From an uncultured Clostridia bacterium (GTDB lineage: Bacteria; Bacillota; Clostridia; Christensenellales; UBA1242): a stretch of 64,000 nt of DNA. Within the stretch, counting starts at the first letter, position 1. Every line of letters starts with the position of its first letter. The notes beneath the pieces are model-generated. The model did no database searches. It had not been told where the DNA came from and saw only the letters and a program-made list of their open reading frames with translations. The position numbers and the translations under genes are program-made. Of the stretch, positions 63,981 through 64,000 are shown in pieces. The stretch lies in assembly GCA_930971385.1 (NCBI GenBank), contig CAKNGB010000005.1, positions 24,228 through 88,227 on the forward strand, in the 5' to 3' direction.

Positions 63981-64000
63981 AAACCACTTTAATAAAAGTG

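Overview
The window is a bacterial chromosome segment, probably from a low-GC Firmicutes/Clostridia-like genome (lineage is inference). It starts with mnmG(partial)-rsmG-parA-parB. About 800 bp of non-coding DNA after parB carries six perfect copies of the parS palindrome TGTTTCACGTGAAACA, one inside a 32-bp perfect palindrome. Next come rubrerythrin, tRNA-Ser(GCU), an acetyltransferase, a short transglutaminase-like ORF, an MBL-fold protein and a ZIP transporter. One uninterrupted 37.7-kb ORF (8841..46511, 12,556 aa) fills most of the window. It encodes a secreted, C-terminally membrane-anchored giant protein made of InlB-type B-repeats mixed with MucBP-like/divergent repeats and a few unrelated inserts. 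Its ~180-nt leader has a strong promoter and two hairpins. Downstream are a diaminopentanoate-dehydrogenase-like protein, tmk, and a non-coding tandem pair of ~140-bp structured elements with compensatory base changes (48.62-48.91 kb). These are followed by a lipid/glycerol cluster (YhhN-type lysoplasmalogenase, Lys-rich-tailed lipase, glpK, GlpA-like and GlpB-like oxidoreductases, DUF1667), a small ferritin-like protein, YwaF/TIGR02206-type membrane proteins, DegV, and a HAD / nucleotidyltransferase-kinase / glycosyltransferase module. All family names come from reading motifs in the supplied translations; no database search was run. The best candidates for something undescribed are the tandem structured element at 48.6-48.9 kb and the giant protein with its structured leader.
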